From Gracilariopsis chorda (Eukaryota > Rhodophyta > Florideophyceae > Gracilariales > Gracilariaceae), in the NCBI GenBank assembly GCA_003194525.1, contig NBIV01000102.1, forward strand, positions 1-64,000: a DNA stretch of 64,000 nt, written 5' to 3'. The translations under genes and the position numbers were made by a program. Below the pieces are notes generated by a model, which saw nothing but the letters and a program-made list of their open reading frames with translations, searched no databases and was not told the origin of the DNA. The stretch's first letter is position 1, and each line of letters begins with the position of its first letter. This document shows, piece by piece, positions 1 through 10,940 of the stretch.

Positions 1-485
1 GGTCTTGACTGTACTCCTGACGCCGGCCGGCGGTATGTACGTGTACACCTTTCCACGGTTTGGAATTTCGGGCTTCGTCCGCGTGACAGTGGCGTCACAG
101 TGTCCATTTGTGGGCTCTGCGGTAACGCACGCAGTGTCAACCACACTCTCCGTGTCCGCGGTTGCTTTTCAGCTCACCACGAAACTGGTTATGACCGAGG
201 TTGTATGTGCTCCGTGCTCGGAGATATCATTCGCCACATTAGTGACCACACCGAGTCCGGTTCACTACTTCCTCCTTCGCTACCCAGCGACTCGCTCGAC
301 AGGAGTGCATCCGGGTCCGCGGAGACGGCCTTCTCGCTTCGCGATGCGTTCAACTCCTCCCTGCTCCGGGGTGCTCATCCGACGATGCCGTATGAAACGG
401 GACACCGTCCGACGCCGGAGCTTCCTTCCGCGATGGCGCGATCGATTCCCGTCCCTCCCCCTCCTTAGGTGAGAGGGCGGTGGGT

Positions 486-3400
486 TCAGGATGAAGGACC
501 TCCGCGGGCGGGAGTAACGGTTAGGCGTTTGGGGTCAAGCGTGCGTTGCACGATACGCGCGGCGCGCCCAACCGGTTGATCGGCATTGGAAGATCCGAGA
601 GTCCCCGTTTCGGGTGCGGTAAGACGGGTGGCGGGACGGAAGCAGATTATCCGTTGGCGAGTTACGAGGTCATCCTCCGGGATTGTCACGAGCGGTGATG
701 AGCCCTCAGGGGGCGCAGGCGCGTGGGCTACGCGGTCGCGTGAGACGCGTTCGAACTGGTTATCGATGTACGACTGTGTCGTCGGCGACGGAAACCACCC
801 GATAGGGTCCATTCACTATCGGTGACAACTTGTGGCGCTTCTCCTTTTCGGGATTATAATATTCCTTTCGCAGGAAGACAGAATCCCCTTCCGAGACCTG
901 GGGTATCGGGGTACGATCTTCGCGTCGAAGTTCTGTTTGTATGCCTCCTGGGCTTTTCCCATAGCCTTTCGGGCGGTAGGGACCATGTTCTTCAACCATT
1001 CCTTCCAGGAATCTCGATATAACCTTGGTGAAGGGTACCCCGAGACGTTCGGTTGCGCTTCAATAGCCATGGGTGGCGGAATCCGAGACAGGACCAGCTC
1101 AAATGGAGCGAGGGTCGTGACCCGGTGTACCTGGGTGTTATACGCGTACGTAATAGCGTCCGTGTACAAGTCCCATTCCATGGGGTGATCCGCGACATAC
1201 GCGCGCAGTGCGTTGAGCATAGTACGATTGAATCGTTCCACTTGTCCGTTACACTGCGGGTGGTAGGTGGTAGTAAACATATTCTTGATTCCCAAGATTC
1301 TACATACGTCCTGAAAGAACTTTGAGGTAAATTGAGATCCGTTGTCGGAGAGTAGATGTACCGGCGGGCCGTAAGTAAAGACCCAGTGGGTTACGAACGC
1401 ACGCGCAACCACGTCCGCGGTAATCCGTTTAAGCGGTACTGTTCTCACCAACTTTGAGAAGCGGTCAGTAATGACGAGAAGATACTTGTAACCACGTTTG
1501 GTTTTGACAAGCTCGCCCAAGATATCAATAGCGACATATTCGAGTGGCGCCGTGCCGGGAATAGTGTTAACTTCTTCGAGTACTTTCCGAAGTTTCACAT
1601 ATATTCTTCGCACCATTCCAACGCACGAGCGGCGAACTGCATAGCAGTCAAATGCCATAGACAGGCCAATAGAAGTCCCTGCGAAGGGTCAGGTATAGTT
1701 TCTCGCGCCGGGATGTGCACCCAACTTCGCGTAATGCGAATTAGATGGCAAGACGCGTGCGTGCTGCAGCGTGTGAGGTACAAGACGATCGATGTGGGGC
1801 CCGTGTCAGCAACCTGAACTAGGTAGCCTCGAATCGTTCACCGCAAAGGGTATCTGTGCGCCCCCCGTTAAGACGGGCACGAATTCTGGGCACAGAAAAG
1901 GATCCTGCTGTTGTTCACGGATTCATACTTCCTCAGAGGATATGGGAACAACCTGGTCATCCGGAGGATCCGTAGGGTTTGCAGCCAGAATATCGTCAGA
2001 TGTCATCCCCATTCACGTCTGGGTCGTCTTTCCGTTCCTCCGGGCATTTGGCCATGAAACATGGTATTTCCAGATCGTCGACCGGTTTCGGTTTCCGCGC
2101 TGATGTTCCTAAGCGCGATAGGGCGTCAGCCTGAGTATTCAGGGATCCCTTCTTGTAGAGGACATCAAATGTAAATTTCCGAGAGTCGGAGACGCCAACG
2201 CATGAGGCGGCCCGACGTTTCTCGAATTTCGAGTAGCCAACGGAGAGCCGAGTGATCGGTGTGAAACCTTGAAATGGTTACCCATAAGGTATGGGCGAAG
2301 CGTTGCCAACGCCCAAACAACAGGCAAGACACTCCTTCTCGGACACCGAGTAGTTGCGCTCGTGAACGTTCAACGAACTTGACCAATATCCGATCGGATG
2401 TCTTTCTCCTTCTTCCGTGACTTGAAACAACGCACAACCCACCTGGTGGGCACTTGAGTCAGTATCCACTTCGAAGGGTAAGTCCGGGTGCGGTAAGGCC
2501 AGAACTGGCGGGGACGTTACAGCGTCGACAAGAGACGAGAATGCTGACGACTCAGCCTCGTCAAAGACGTCCAGTTCGGTGGGTTGTCCTTTCCGGAGGA
2601 GTGCGTTAAGCGGTGCTGACAAGTCGGCGAAGTTCGGGACGAATCGGCGATATACATTGCAAAGTCCTAGGAAGGATCGAAGCTCCGTTTGATTAGTCGG
2701 ATGTTTCGCCTTCGAAGTGATTTCACTCTTGCTTCATCGATTGAAAGCTGTCCGGGGCGGATGATGTGCCCTAGATATTTTACCGAATCGGCGCAGAACT
2801 CACACTTTCCCAGCTTCAGGGTGATGCCCGCGTTGCGGAGCACTGTCAAGACTTCCCGGACATGGGACAGGTGACCGTCCAAGTTATTGGAGAACACTAT
2901 AATGTCGTCCAAGTATACCAGACAGCTGGTCCATTTGAACCTCGCCAAGAGGATATCGATTGCCCGTTGGAATGTAGCTGGGGCATTCGTTAGTCCAAAC
3001 GGCATTCGCTTAAAGCGATATAGTCCTTGATGGCACACAAACGCGGTCTTATCACGATCTTCTTTCCTAATAGGGACCTGCCAGTATCCCGAATTGGCAT
3101 CGAGGGTAGTGAACACCGTTGCGCTCCCCAGGGAGTCAATGTACTCGTCCATTCGTGGAATCGGATAGACGTCCTTGACAGTAACCGCATTCAGGCGGCG
3201 GTAATCCACACAGAAACGCCATGATCCATCGGCTTTCGGAACAAGGACAACAGGAGAAGCCCAAGGGGATTGTGCTGCTTCGATAACTCCAGCTCGCAGC
3301 ATCTTCTCCACCTGAGATTTCTCTTCCCCCCTTGCTTTAGGGCCTGCCCGATACGGGTGCTGTGCAATAGGCCGTGTATCCGGCAACAAATCAATCCGAT

Positions 3401-4629
3401 GTTCGGTTACCCTATCGTCCCCAGGGAACCGTCCCACATGGCGGTAAAGTCCCTGAGCATGTCACGAAACTTCTCACGATGAGATTCATTAATGTGATCC
3501 AGGTCCAACTTATCCAAAGCCTGTTCTGGGTCTAACGCAGTATCTGCCGATGCTGAAGTCGTGCTCTTCTGAGCTTCTTCGACAGTCGAATCTGAACTTT
3601 CCCGGGCGGGATCCAACGGAACGAACGGGACCTCCTCCCCCTCCTTAGGGTCTTGTATTCCGAGAACGTCGGATATCGGAATCTTTGTAGGAAGGATAGC
3701 CAACGGATGCGGAAGCATGTTGCCCAGGACCTGGTTTTTAACCAACCACTGAGTGGTAGTTCCGAGGTTAGCAACGAGAACCTTAAAGGGTTTGTCCGGC
3801 TCGACGGATACGATCCCATTTGCTAATGCGAGACGGCGCTGTTCGTAGAGCGAGGGGAGCGGTTGAACAACCTGCAACCCGTGGTGTTTGGATGTTACTG
3901 AGACCCACACCTGAGATTCCTTCGGGATCGAAACTGGTTCCGCGACGCGAATCTTCGTAGATGCTCGATCCACATTGGACGCTTCCTGAGCAGCAGGTAA
4001 AGGTACCCGTTTACGGGAGGCGTGTCGCAAGGGCTTCCGTACAATCGGGATGGTCGAACCGTTGGCCAATTCCACGGATCTGGAGCGAGGGCGGATAGCT
4101 TCCACGAAGCGGTCACAGAAATCACAACCGAGGATGACCGGTGCAGCAAGAGAATCGCATACGATGAAGTCCAACTTCACCACGTAGGTGCCTAGTCTGA
4201 GTACCAGAGGAATTGTTCCAAGAGTCTGGAGCGGGTTGTTATTAGCGTCCGCCATATCCAGACTTGGACCAATGCGAATGCATTTCCGCATGGCGGGTGG
4301 AATAATCCCGATATTGATCAGGTTCGGAGCGGCACCTGTATCCAGGACAGATAACTGACGAACCATGAACTGGTTAGAGAGACCGAGGTCACTATAAACT
4401 TTATAGTTCCTCTTGGCCATTACCAAAACTCGATCCGGGATGCGGAGGTTACGGGACCGTATCCACGGACGACGCAGAGCCACTAAGTGGTCCGAGCTCA
4501 CGTCTTCTTGAGCCAGTTTCCTCGTAAGGGTTTTGGCAGGGGAGCGAAGCGGTGGCGCCTCAGGCGTCTCCAACTTCGGCTTGGAAGACACCCCTCCCGT
4601 GGGGGAGACTCCCAAGATTAGTTTTTCGG
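486..4629 (-). pseudogene. pol: Pol (protease-RT-RNase H-integrase) of gypsy element 1, frameshifted
   Basis: Pol is read in the -1 frame from the end of gag. It is broken into at least five frames. Aspartic protease: 4615-3407, with the active-site motif LDTGAAPN. Reverse transcriptase: 3437-2667, with the catalytic YLDD coded at 2915-2904. RNase H: about 2622-2165, split over two frames around NVHERNYSVSEKE. Integrase core: 1658-816, with D (VAIDIL), D (LLSDNGSQF) and E (GQVERFNR) in DD35E spacing. C-terminal tail: 812-486, with FERVSRDRVAHAPAP as in gypsy Pol ends. The protease/RT break falls after MWDGSLG, where element 2 stays open. The frame changes make an active product unlikely. Confidence 0.88.
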
Positions 4630-4630
4630 G
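4594..4630 (-). promoter_or_regulatory. Putative -1 ribosomal frameshift signal at the gag stop, element 1
   Basis: Gag ends in the codons CCG-AAA-AAC-TAA. The -1 frame is open across the stop (E-K-L-I-L-G-V-S-P) and continues into Pol. An inverted repeat follows 13 nt after the A-run: CTCCC-CCAC-GGGAG on the minus strand (4607-4594), preceded by another GGGAG that could pair with it as an alternative. The same arrangement occurs in element 2. The A-rich run and downstream stem resemble known -1 frameshift sites, but the heptamer GAAAAAC is not a textbook one. The function is inferred. Confidence 0.55.
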
Positions 4631-6660
4631 ACCGAATCGACCGCTGGGTGCGGCTGAGCCCGTTCCGAAAGGTTAGGGTTGTTACCGTTCGCGGTTTTCG
4701 CGGCTTCTCGAGCTTGAGCATTGTGGACCGCAGCCTTTGCGTCTTCATACGAATTACTAGGGACACGAGCCTTATGCTCCGGTGGGAGATTCTCATAATT
4801 TCCCACGATCTTCCACATCTCGCGAATGGGGAGGGTACACTGCGACGCAGTATGACCTTCAAGGTAACAAATGTAGCAAATCAGCGGGGCTGAACGTGTT
4901 CCGGTGGCGTGGGACATCATTCCGCGGTGCTGAGGGTGTTGTGGTTGGAATGCTAGTTGCTTCGGGTTGGACCATCCCGGGCGGGAGTGTCTTGTGGCGC
5001 TCGACGCGTAGGCTAGCGGGGCTGGGGGAACCCGACCGGGGTTTGCGTAAAAGGCCGGATCTACCACGGGGGGTGTAACCGTGGACGGCAGTTCCGAGGT
5101 TGCCAACGACTGTTCAAGACTGCCAAGATACTGGATGTTATCCGCAAATCCGGAAGATGGCCCCGGGTTAGGGAGAGATGCCGAGGAAGCCTCGTTCTCG
5201 ACGAAGAGAGCCTTCGACGACCGACGCCTCGGTTCTCTCGCTCTGAGGGTGTCACCCTCAGCCTGCGCGTACTGGACCAGTTCCAGATACGTCGCCTTGC
5301 GCTTCTCTTCCCTGTAGCGGGACACCAGTGCCCTGATACCAGGATCTAAACCATCCACCAGCATGGAGCAACTCTCAAAAGCGGTAAACACATTTCCACA
5401 ACGATGAAACGCTTTATTCAAGCGAGTTGAATACGACGTTTCCGTTTCACCAGGCTTCTGTTTCGTATCGCGAACCGCCACGATGGCTTGACTGATTGCA
5501 GTTCCCGTCGCGTACGACCTGAGCAGGTAGTGTACAGCCTCGGGCCAGCACGTAACACCTCCTTCTGAGGCCCTGGACGAACCCCTGACCGAGTTGTACT
5601 GATCTTCAGCCATTCCTGAAAGAAAGTAGGGCAACGCAACGTATGCCTGCGCCTCACTCATTTCGAGTACGTCTGCTTCCTGCACAAAGCGGGCCAGAAA
5701 ATCCAACACGAGGATCGGATCTTCACCGGAGAACTTCTGCTTAAGCATCGTCACATTCATACGACGTATGAGATCCTTCACCCGACCGGTGTCTCTCGAA
5801 CTTCGAGTGCCCGAAGAGTCTTCCAATCGGTAATAACGATAGGACAACAGCTTCCTGTAAAGGGGATTCGTCGGTTTCAATTCCTTCAAGCCGAGATGAC
5901 GGCGACCTTTCTCCCGCGCACGGATGGCTCCATGGGAGGTGTAGGTAGCCCTCGAACTAGGTTCTTCTCCGCGACGGCGGCCTCTCCCTTCACGCGATGA
6001 TCTCGAAGACGAGCTACTCGAACTTGTTTCCGAGTCGGAACTTGACGAAACTTCATAACGATGAACTCTCTTTCCAGGGTGACGGGGGAGGTGACTGGAG
6101 CGGTGTTGGGTTGAGATGACCTTCACTTCCTCCTGTCTTGGAGCGTTCAGGTCTTCTCTGAGCAACGCTTCCAGCGTGTCCATACGTCCGGTTACCCGCA
6201 TCATATGGGTTTTAACTTCCTCCACGAACTCCCGATATCCTTCTACGAAGGCAGCCGGAGTACCCAGACACTCCAGAATGGAATTCACATCAGCTCTCAG
6301 GAGACGAATATCTCCCGAATAATCCCGAGCCAGGGAGTCACTCCATCGCCATTCCAACTCGGTAACTTGCTGCGAGAGGGAGGCGTGGGCCACATTGGCA
6401 ATGTCGATTCTCGACTCGAGGAGATGGTACTTAGGCGACCCGGGTCTCGGGGGGACAGCCGACGGCGTTTCGACCACCGGAGGTGGCGTAGTGGCCACAG
6501 CTGTCACGGCTCGAGGCACCGAGGTTGCCGATGGGATTCCTTGGGATTCCAGACCGACGGCATCGGTAAGTAGTTGTTCCGGAACGGACCTTCGTGATCT
6601 CGCCGCTGCGGCGTTCCGTTGCGGACCATTCCTGGGGGAACTCGGAGCTGTGGGCAGCAT
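4618..6660 (-). CDS. gag: Gag polyprotein of gypsy element 1
   Basis: This uninterrupted 680-residue ORF starts at an ATG about 130 nt downstream of the primer-binding site. Near the C-terminus it has one CCHC zinc knuckle (C-x2-C-x4-H-x4-C, around ICYICYLEGHTASQC), the nucleic-acid-binding signature of retroelement Gag. The middle third carries a Ser/Asp then Ser/Arg-rich tract (about residues 205-245), followed by a block shared almost word for word with the Gag of element 2 (for example SYRYYRLEDSS and YNSVRGSSRASEGGVTCWPE). It ends in AAA-AAC-TAA, directly before the -1 frame Pol. Gag would form the cytoplasmic particle in which reverse transcription takes place. It is the best-preserved part of element 1. 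Confidence 0.88.
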   Translation of the reverse strand: MLPTAPSSPRNGPQRNAAAARSRRSVPEQLLTDAVGLESQGIPSATSVPRAVTAVATTPPPVVETPSAVPPRPGSPKYHLLESRIDIANVAHASLSQQVTELEWRWSDSLARDYSGDIRLLRADVNSILECLGTPAAFVEGYREFVEEVKTHMMRVTGRMDTLEALLREDLNAPRQEEVKVISTQHRSSHLPRHPGKRVHRYEVSSSSDSETSSSSSSSRSSREGRGRRRGEEPSSRATYTSHGAIRAREKGRRHLGLKELKPTNPLYRKLLSYRYYRLEDSSGTRSSRDTGRVKDLIRRMNVTMLKQKFSGEDPILVLDFLARFVQEADVLEMSEAQAYVALPYFLSGMAEDQYNSVRGSSRASEGGVTCWPEAVHYLLRSYATGTAISQAIVAVRDTKQKPGETETSYSTRLNKAFHRCGNVFTAFESCSMLVDGLDPGIRALVSRYREEKRKATYLELVQYAQAEGDTLRAREPRRRSSKALFVENEASSASLPNPGPSSGFADNIQYLGSLEQSLATSELPSTVTPPVVDPAFYANPGRVPPAPLAYASSATRHSRPGWSNPKQLAFQPQHPQHRGMMSHATGTRSAPLICYICYLEGHTASQCTLPIREMWKIVGNYENLPPEHKARVPSNSYEDAKAAVHNAQAREAAKTANGNNPNLSERAQPHPAVDSVPKN

Positions 6661-6789
6661 ACTGCAGATAGCCGTCCACGGCTTACTTCACCAGTCCCAC
6701 GGCTTGGGAATCTCAACGAATGAGCAAAAAGGGATAAAAGGGAAAAGGGGAAGCGAACTTCCGACAGGCCGGATTGAAAGCCAAACCCG

Positions 6790-6807
6790 TTCTAGGTCGG
6801 GAGACCA
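6790..6807 (-). other. Primer-binding site of gypsy element 1
   Basis: The 18 nt read TGGTCTCCCGACCTAGAA on the minus strand and are identical in element 2 (13183-13200), although the flanks differ. TGG at the 5' side is the complement of a tRNA CCA end, and the site follows a possible LTR end (..CACCACAAG). The complement divides cleanly into CTAGG (T-stem), TCGGGAG (acceptor), A and CCA. I cannot name the priming tRNA. Confidence 0.75.
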
Positions 6808-7685
6808 CTTGTGGTGCAATCCCGGTGTGGGAAAGGCACCCAAGGCAGCTCGAAGCCTTGCTCTCTTGGAGAGGTAGGCCCAGCTTGGTAGAGCCCTCCG
6901 TGTCCCGTATGACGGGTGTAACTCCGTCGGGAGCCTGGATGTACCTCGGAGGTTTAGGGGTTAGAACGGGTCGGAACCACGGCTGGTCCGGAAGTAGCCT
7001 GCGAACAGTGGAACAAAAGAGGGAAAGGGACCACCCGACGGGGGCGTGCGGAAAGCGGGAACAGACCCCGGAGGGGGGTGCCGATACACACACACGAACA
7101 CGCACCGCGCGGCGGTTAGGGGATATGAGGGGAAGGGATGGTCTCACGGTCTCACGACACACGTCGGTAATATCAATACCCAGAACTGGGGCGGAGATAG
7201 GGCCTGTACGGGCGGTCACACGACAACAATGAATACCACGAGTGGTCACAACCCACTGGGTACGACGAGCACGGTCTCCTCGGTGGTGCGAGTCGGGTGA
7301 AACTATCGGGCAAGCGGTGTACCTCCGCGAGGAGTTAGACACTTCGCATGGCGAATAGAGTCAGAGCCGAACTCTTGTTACTTTTCTTGGTGAGCTCGCC
7401 GCCGTGCGGCCGACGCTCAAGTACTAGCTCAGTGCAGTACAGTAGGTAGTGCACTAGCCTAAGTAAAATTAACCCCTAAACTATACTAAAATAAGTAGCC
7501 GTTTTGGGCCTCCTGGCCGGGGCTGTAGCCACGTGTCCACCACCCTTGCCAGGCAAGTACCACAAAATATGAATGTTCCCATAACCACCCTGGGTAACCC
7601 GACCGCTAATTAGCCCGGTAAACGGGGGCTAAAATTCATGCATCCCGCTTCATCGCTCGCACCGAGTACACCTCAGATATGAGTT
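6808..7685 (-). repeat. 5' LTR-like region of gypsy element 1
   Basis: This non-coding stretch upstream of the primer-binding site corresponds in position to 13201-13940 of element 2. Shared landmarks are the ATTGCACCACA end beside the primer-binding site, the motif rc of GTACTAGCT at 7421-7429, a GC-rich imperfect hairpin just before it (7392-7418), AACTA/CTAAA-type AT-rich sequence, and CACGTGTCCA near the outer side. The outer boundary, somewhere at 7680-7715, is the point where integrase coding of element 2 is lost. No second copy was found, so LTR status rests on position alone. Confidence 0.5.
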
Positions 7686-10600
7686 TCACCATCGCCCGTA
7701 CGCGGGAATGTATTGCACTACACGTACCAGCTTAGAAAAGCGGTCGGTAATGACAAGTAGAAACTTGTTTCCACGTTTCGTGGTGAGTAGTGGTCCGAGA
7801 ATATCGATCGCAATAAACTCGAGCGGCGCCCTTGCGGGGAATAGTTTCATCTTCTTCGCATTTTTGCTGAGTTTGACGCGATTCTTCGCGCATTCGCTAC
7901 AAAACCGCACGGTTGCGTAGCAATCCACCGCAATGGCGGGCCAATAGAAATCCCTTCGCAGGGTTAGGTAGAGTTTCCTCCCACGTGGGTGACCTCCAAT
8001 GGGGGCGTAGTGTGATAGATGTCACACCCGCGACTGCAGGCAATGAGGTACCACAATTTGTGGGCGGGCTTCGACCTTCCTTACGAGTTAGTCTTTGTCG
8101 TTTACCCCGAAAGGGAGATCTTCACCACCGTTGATACGGGCACGAATCCTCGTACAGAATGGGTCGCCGAATTGTTCTCGGATCATTTCTTCCGGTGATA
8201 CCGGTACAAAGTTTCCCGGTAACGGGTTCTCAGATTCATCTCGCGATGCGAGTAGTTTGTCAAAATCAGCATCCTCGTCCCAGGTTTCTGGCCTAGCCTC
8301 GACGGCATATTCCGGATCATCCGGGTCTATAGCCATGAAACATGGGACTTCATCATCCTCCGTTGGGAGTGCTTCCCCACTTGTGGGTAACCGCGACAAG
8401 GCATCGGCTTGGGTGTTCTGCGCGCCCTTTTAGTAAATAACTTGAAAGTCATATTCCGCGAGGCGGAGTCTCCAGCGCATGAGGCGTCCCGACGGTTCGG
8501 AGATTTTCATTAACCACCTCAATGAGGAATGATCCGTGTACGCGGTGAAGTGAACTCCCATAAGGTAGGGGCGCAGAGTGTTCATCGCCCATACAACGGC
8601 GAGGCACTCTTTCTCCGATACGGAGTAGTTCCGCTCATGAACATTGAGCGAGCGCGACCAATACCCAATTGGATGTCGTTCCCCCTCGGGGGTGGTTTGA
8701 AAAAGAGCACACCCGACTTGGTAGTCGCTCGAGTCCGTATCTACGGAGTATGGCAACCCAAATTTTGGGAGATGTAGGATTGGTGCTGATGTGACAGCCT
8801 CCTTCAAGGAGTTAAAAGCTTCCGATTGCTCGGGCGTAAATGTTCCCAGTTTTGGGGGGTTCCCCTTTCGCAACAACGCGTTCAGGGGCGCCGAGGTATC
8901 CAAAAAGTTCGGGATAAACCGTCGATAGACATAGACCAGCCCCAAAAAGGAGCGCATTTCCGTTTGAGTACGGGGCTCTTTCGCCTCCATGAGGGATTTG
9001 ACTCGAGCTTTCTCGATCGCTAACCGCCCAGGACGGATAATGTGACCCCGATATTTCACAGTATCTGTGAAGAACTCGAATTTCCCCAACTTGAGTGTAA
9101 TTCCTGCATCGCAGAGTACGGTCAGCACGTCTTGGACGTGAGTGAGATGGTCGTCCAACGAGTTGGAGAAGATGATAATATCATCAAGGTAGACCAGACA
9201 ACTCCGCCACTTAAAGCGGTTGAGTATAATATCTAATGCACGCTGAAAGGTGGCGGGGGCGTTGGTTAACCCAAATGGCATCCGCTTGAAGCGGTACGTT
9301 CCTGCATGGCAGGTGAATGCGGTTTTGTCGCGATCCTCCTGTCTGACAGGTACTTGCCAATAACCCCAATTGGCATCAAGGGCTGTGAACACGGTGGCGT
9401 CTCCAAGGGAGTCAATGCACTCGTCCATACGAGGGATGGGGTACGTGTCCCTAACAGTCACGGCATTGAGCCGGCGGTAGTCGACACAGAACCTCCAGGT
9501 TCCGTCGGCCTTTAAAGCCAGTACAACTGGGGATGCCCAGGGTGATTGAGCGGGCTCAATCACACCTGCGCGGAGCATCTTGCCACTTGGGACTGCTCCT
9601 CTTCCCGAGCTTTCGGACCTGCCCTGTAAGGGGGTTGTGCAACCGGTCGCGCACCGGGGATTAAATCGATCCGGTGTTCCGTTGCATTAATCTCGCCAAG
9701 CGAGCCATCCCACATTGTCGTGAATTCCCGTAACATGGTACGGAGTTTGTCGTGGTGCGACTCTGGCACGTGGCTGAAGTCCAGCGCTTCAACTGCTTTT
9801 TCCGGATCAATCCGGTCGTTGCTCGATGGAGCATTGTCCTGTGGGACAGGTGTGGTTCGCAATTCCGAGTTACTCGGTATGTTCGACGCTGAAGTAGCGG
9901 TTTCCTCCCCATCCTTAGACTTGACGTCTTCGGACGGCGGGGCGAACTCCTCAGAAGAGGTAATAACTCCGAGTACATCGGCGGCTTTTATCTTTGTTGG
10001 CAGCATTCCCATAGAATGGGGGGTTACACTCCCAATTACTTGGTGTTTGACCAGATACTGGGGGTGTTTGCCAAGGTTGGCAACCAATATCCGGAAAGGA
10101 ACATCCGGGGAAATGGAGACAATTCCATTAGCCAGCGCCAGCTGGGATTTCTCGTACAACGAGGCGAGGGGTTGTATAACCCGAAGACCGTGTTGACGGG
10201 AATTTACCTGCACCCAGACTTGGGACTCAGCTGGTATAGAAACCGAGGCAGCGACGCGGAGCTTGGTGGACTCGCGGGACGCGGGCGGTGGTTCCTGCGC
10301 AGCAGGGAGCGGAACTTGTTTCCGAGAGGACCGCTTTAGCGGGCGGCGAACAATCGGAACCGACGATCCGTCGTCAAGTTCTACACGCCTGAGGCGGGGC
10401 CTGATTGCGTCGACAAATCTGTCGCAGTAATCACATGCCAGTATGACTGGTGCTGCCAATGAACGGCAAACGATGAAGTCCAACTTCACCACAGAGGTAC
10501 CAAGTCTCACGACGAGGTCCACTGTGCCCACCGTTTGTAACGGATTGTTGTTCGCATCCGAAATGTCGGGGACCGCGTCAGAGCGGATACGCGACCGCAC

Positions 10601-10940
10601 AAGCGGGGGTAACAATGATTCCACAACGAAGTTGGGGCCTGCACCTGTATCCAGGACGGTGAGAAACTTCACCATAAACTGGGGATCAAGGCCAAGGTCA
10701 GCATAGACCTTATAATTGCGCTTGGCCAAGACCAAGACTCTACCGGGAATCCGGAGATTTTTACTCCGTATCCACGGGCGATGCAACACACCGAGGTGCG
10801 CAGAGTCTGCGTCAGCGGTGTCTTTCCTCGAGAGGACTTTCACCAGGGAGCGAGGCGAGGACGCCTCGGGCGCAAACAGCCTCGTTCTTGAGGACGCCTC
10901 TCCCAAAGGGGAGACTCCCTCAGTTAGTTTTCCGCCTTCG
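7686..10940 (-). pseudogene. pol: Pol of gypsy element 2 (protease-RT-RNase H, truncated integrase)
   Basis: Pol is read in the -1 frame from gag. Protease and linker: 10906-9560, with LDTGAGPN. RT plus RNase H: 9578-8430 in one frame, with YLDD coded at 9191-9180 and the RNase H block YWSRSLNVHERNYSVSEKE. The linker continues at 8399-8088 in another frame, then the H2C2 zinc region (FCSECAKN) and the first part of integrase at 7928-7686 (EFIAIDIL, DRFSKLVRVV). The second Asp and the Glu of the integrase triad are absent because the sequence breaks off. Frame breaks occur near the protease/RT junction (SQVA to MLRAGV) and after LAEYDF. The RT-RNase H part is better preserved than in element 1. 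Confidence 0.88.
10899..10936 (-). promoter_or_regulatory. Putative -1 ribosomal frameshift signal at the gag stop, element 2
   Basis: The end of gag is GCG-GAA-AAC-TAA. The -1 frame reads on through G-K-L-T-E-G-V-S-P, which aligns with E-K-L-I-L-G-V-S-P of element 1. A stem TCTCCC-CTTT-GGGAGA (minus strand, 10914-10899) follows at the same distance as in element 1. The heptamer is GGAAAAC. Conserved slippery sequence, stop and stem in two diverged copies argue that Pol is made by frameshifting. Confidence 0.6.

Larger units (their letters stand above)
1..7685 (-). mobile_element. Ty3/gypsy LTR retrotransposon, element 1 (degenerate, runs off the left edge)
   Basis: Read on the minus strand, the order is LTR-like leader (7685 to about 6808), primer-binding site (6807-6790), gag (6660-4618), then protease, reverse transcriptase, RNase H and integrase (4629 to 816) and a Pol C-terminal tail ending at 486. 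The RT-before-integrase order places it in Ty3/gypsy. No chromodomain is visible. Several frame changes in Pol show that it is not intact. I compared 1-480 with 7200-7685 by eye and found no LTR match. Either the 3' LTR lies left of the window, or the LTRs have diverged beyond recognition. A purine-rich stretch (rc of 452-467) may be a polypurine tract. Element 2 (7686-13940) is a relative with the same layout. Confidence 0.9.

Noticed and set aside
1-480. 3' LTR of gypsy element 1
   Set aside because: No match to the leader at 6808-7685 could be found by eye on either strand, so I do not call it an LTR.
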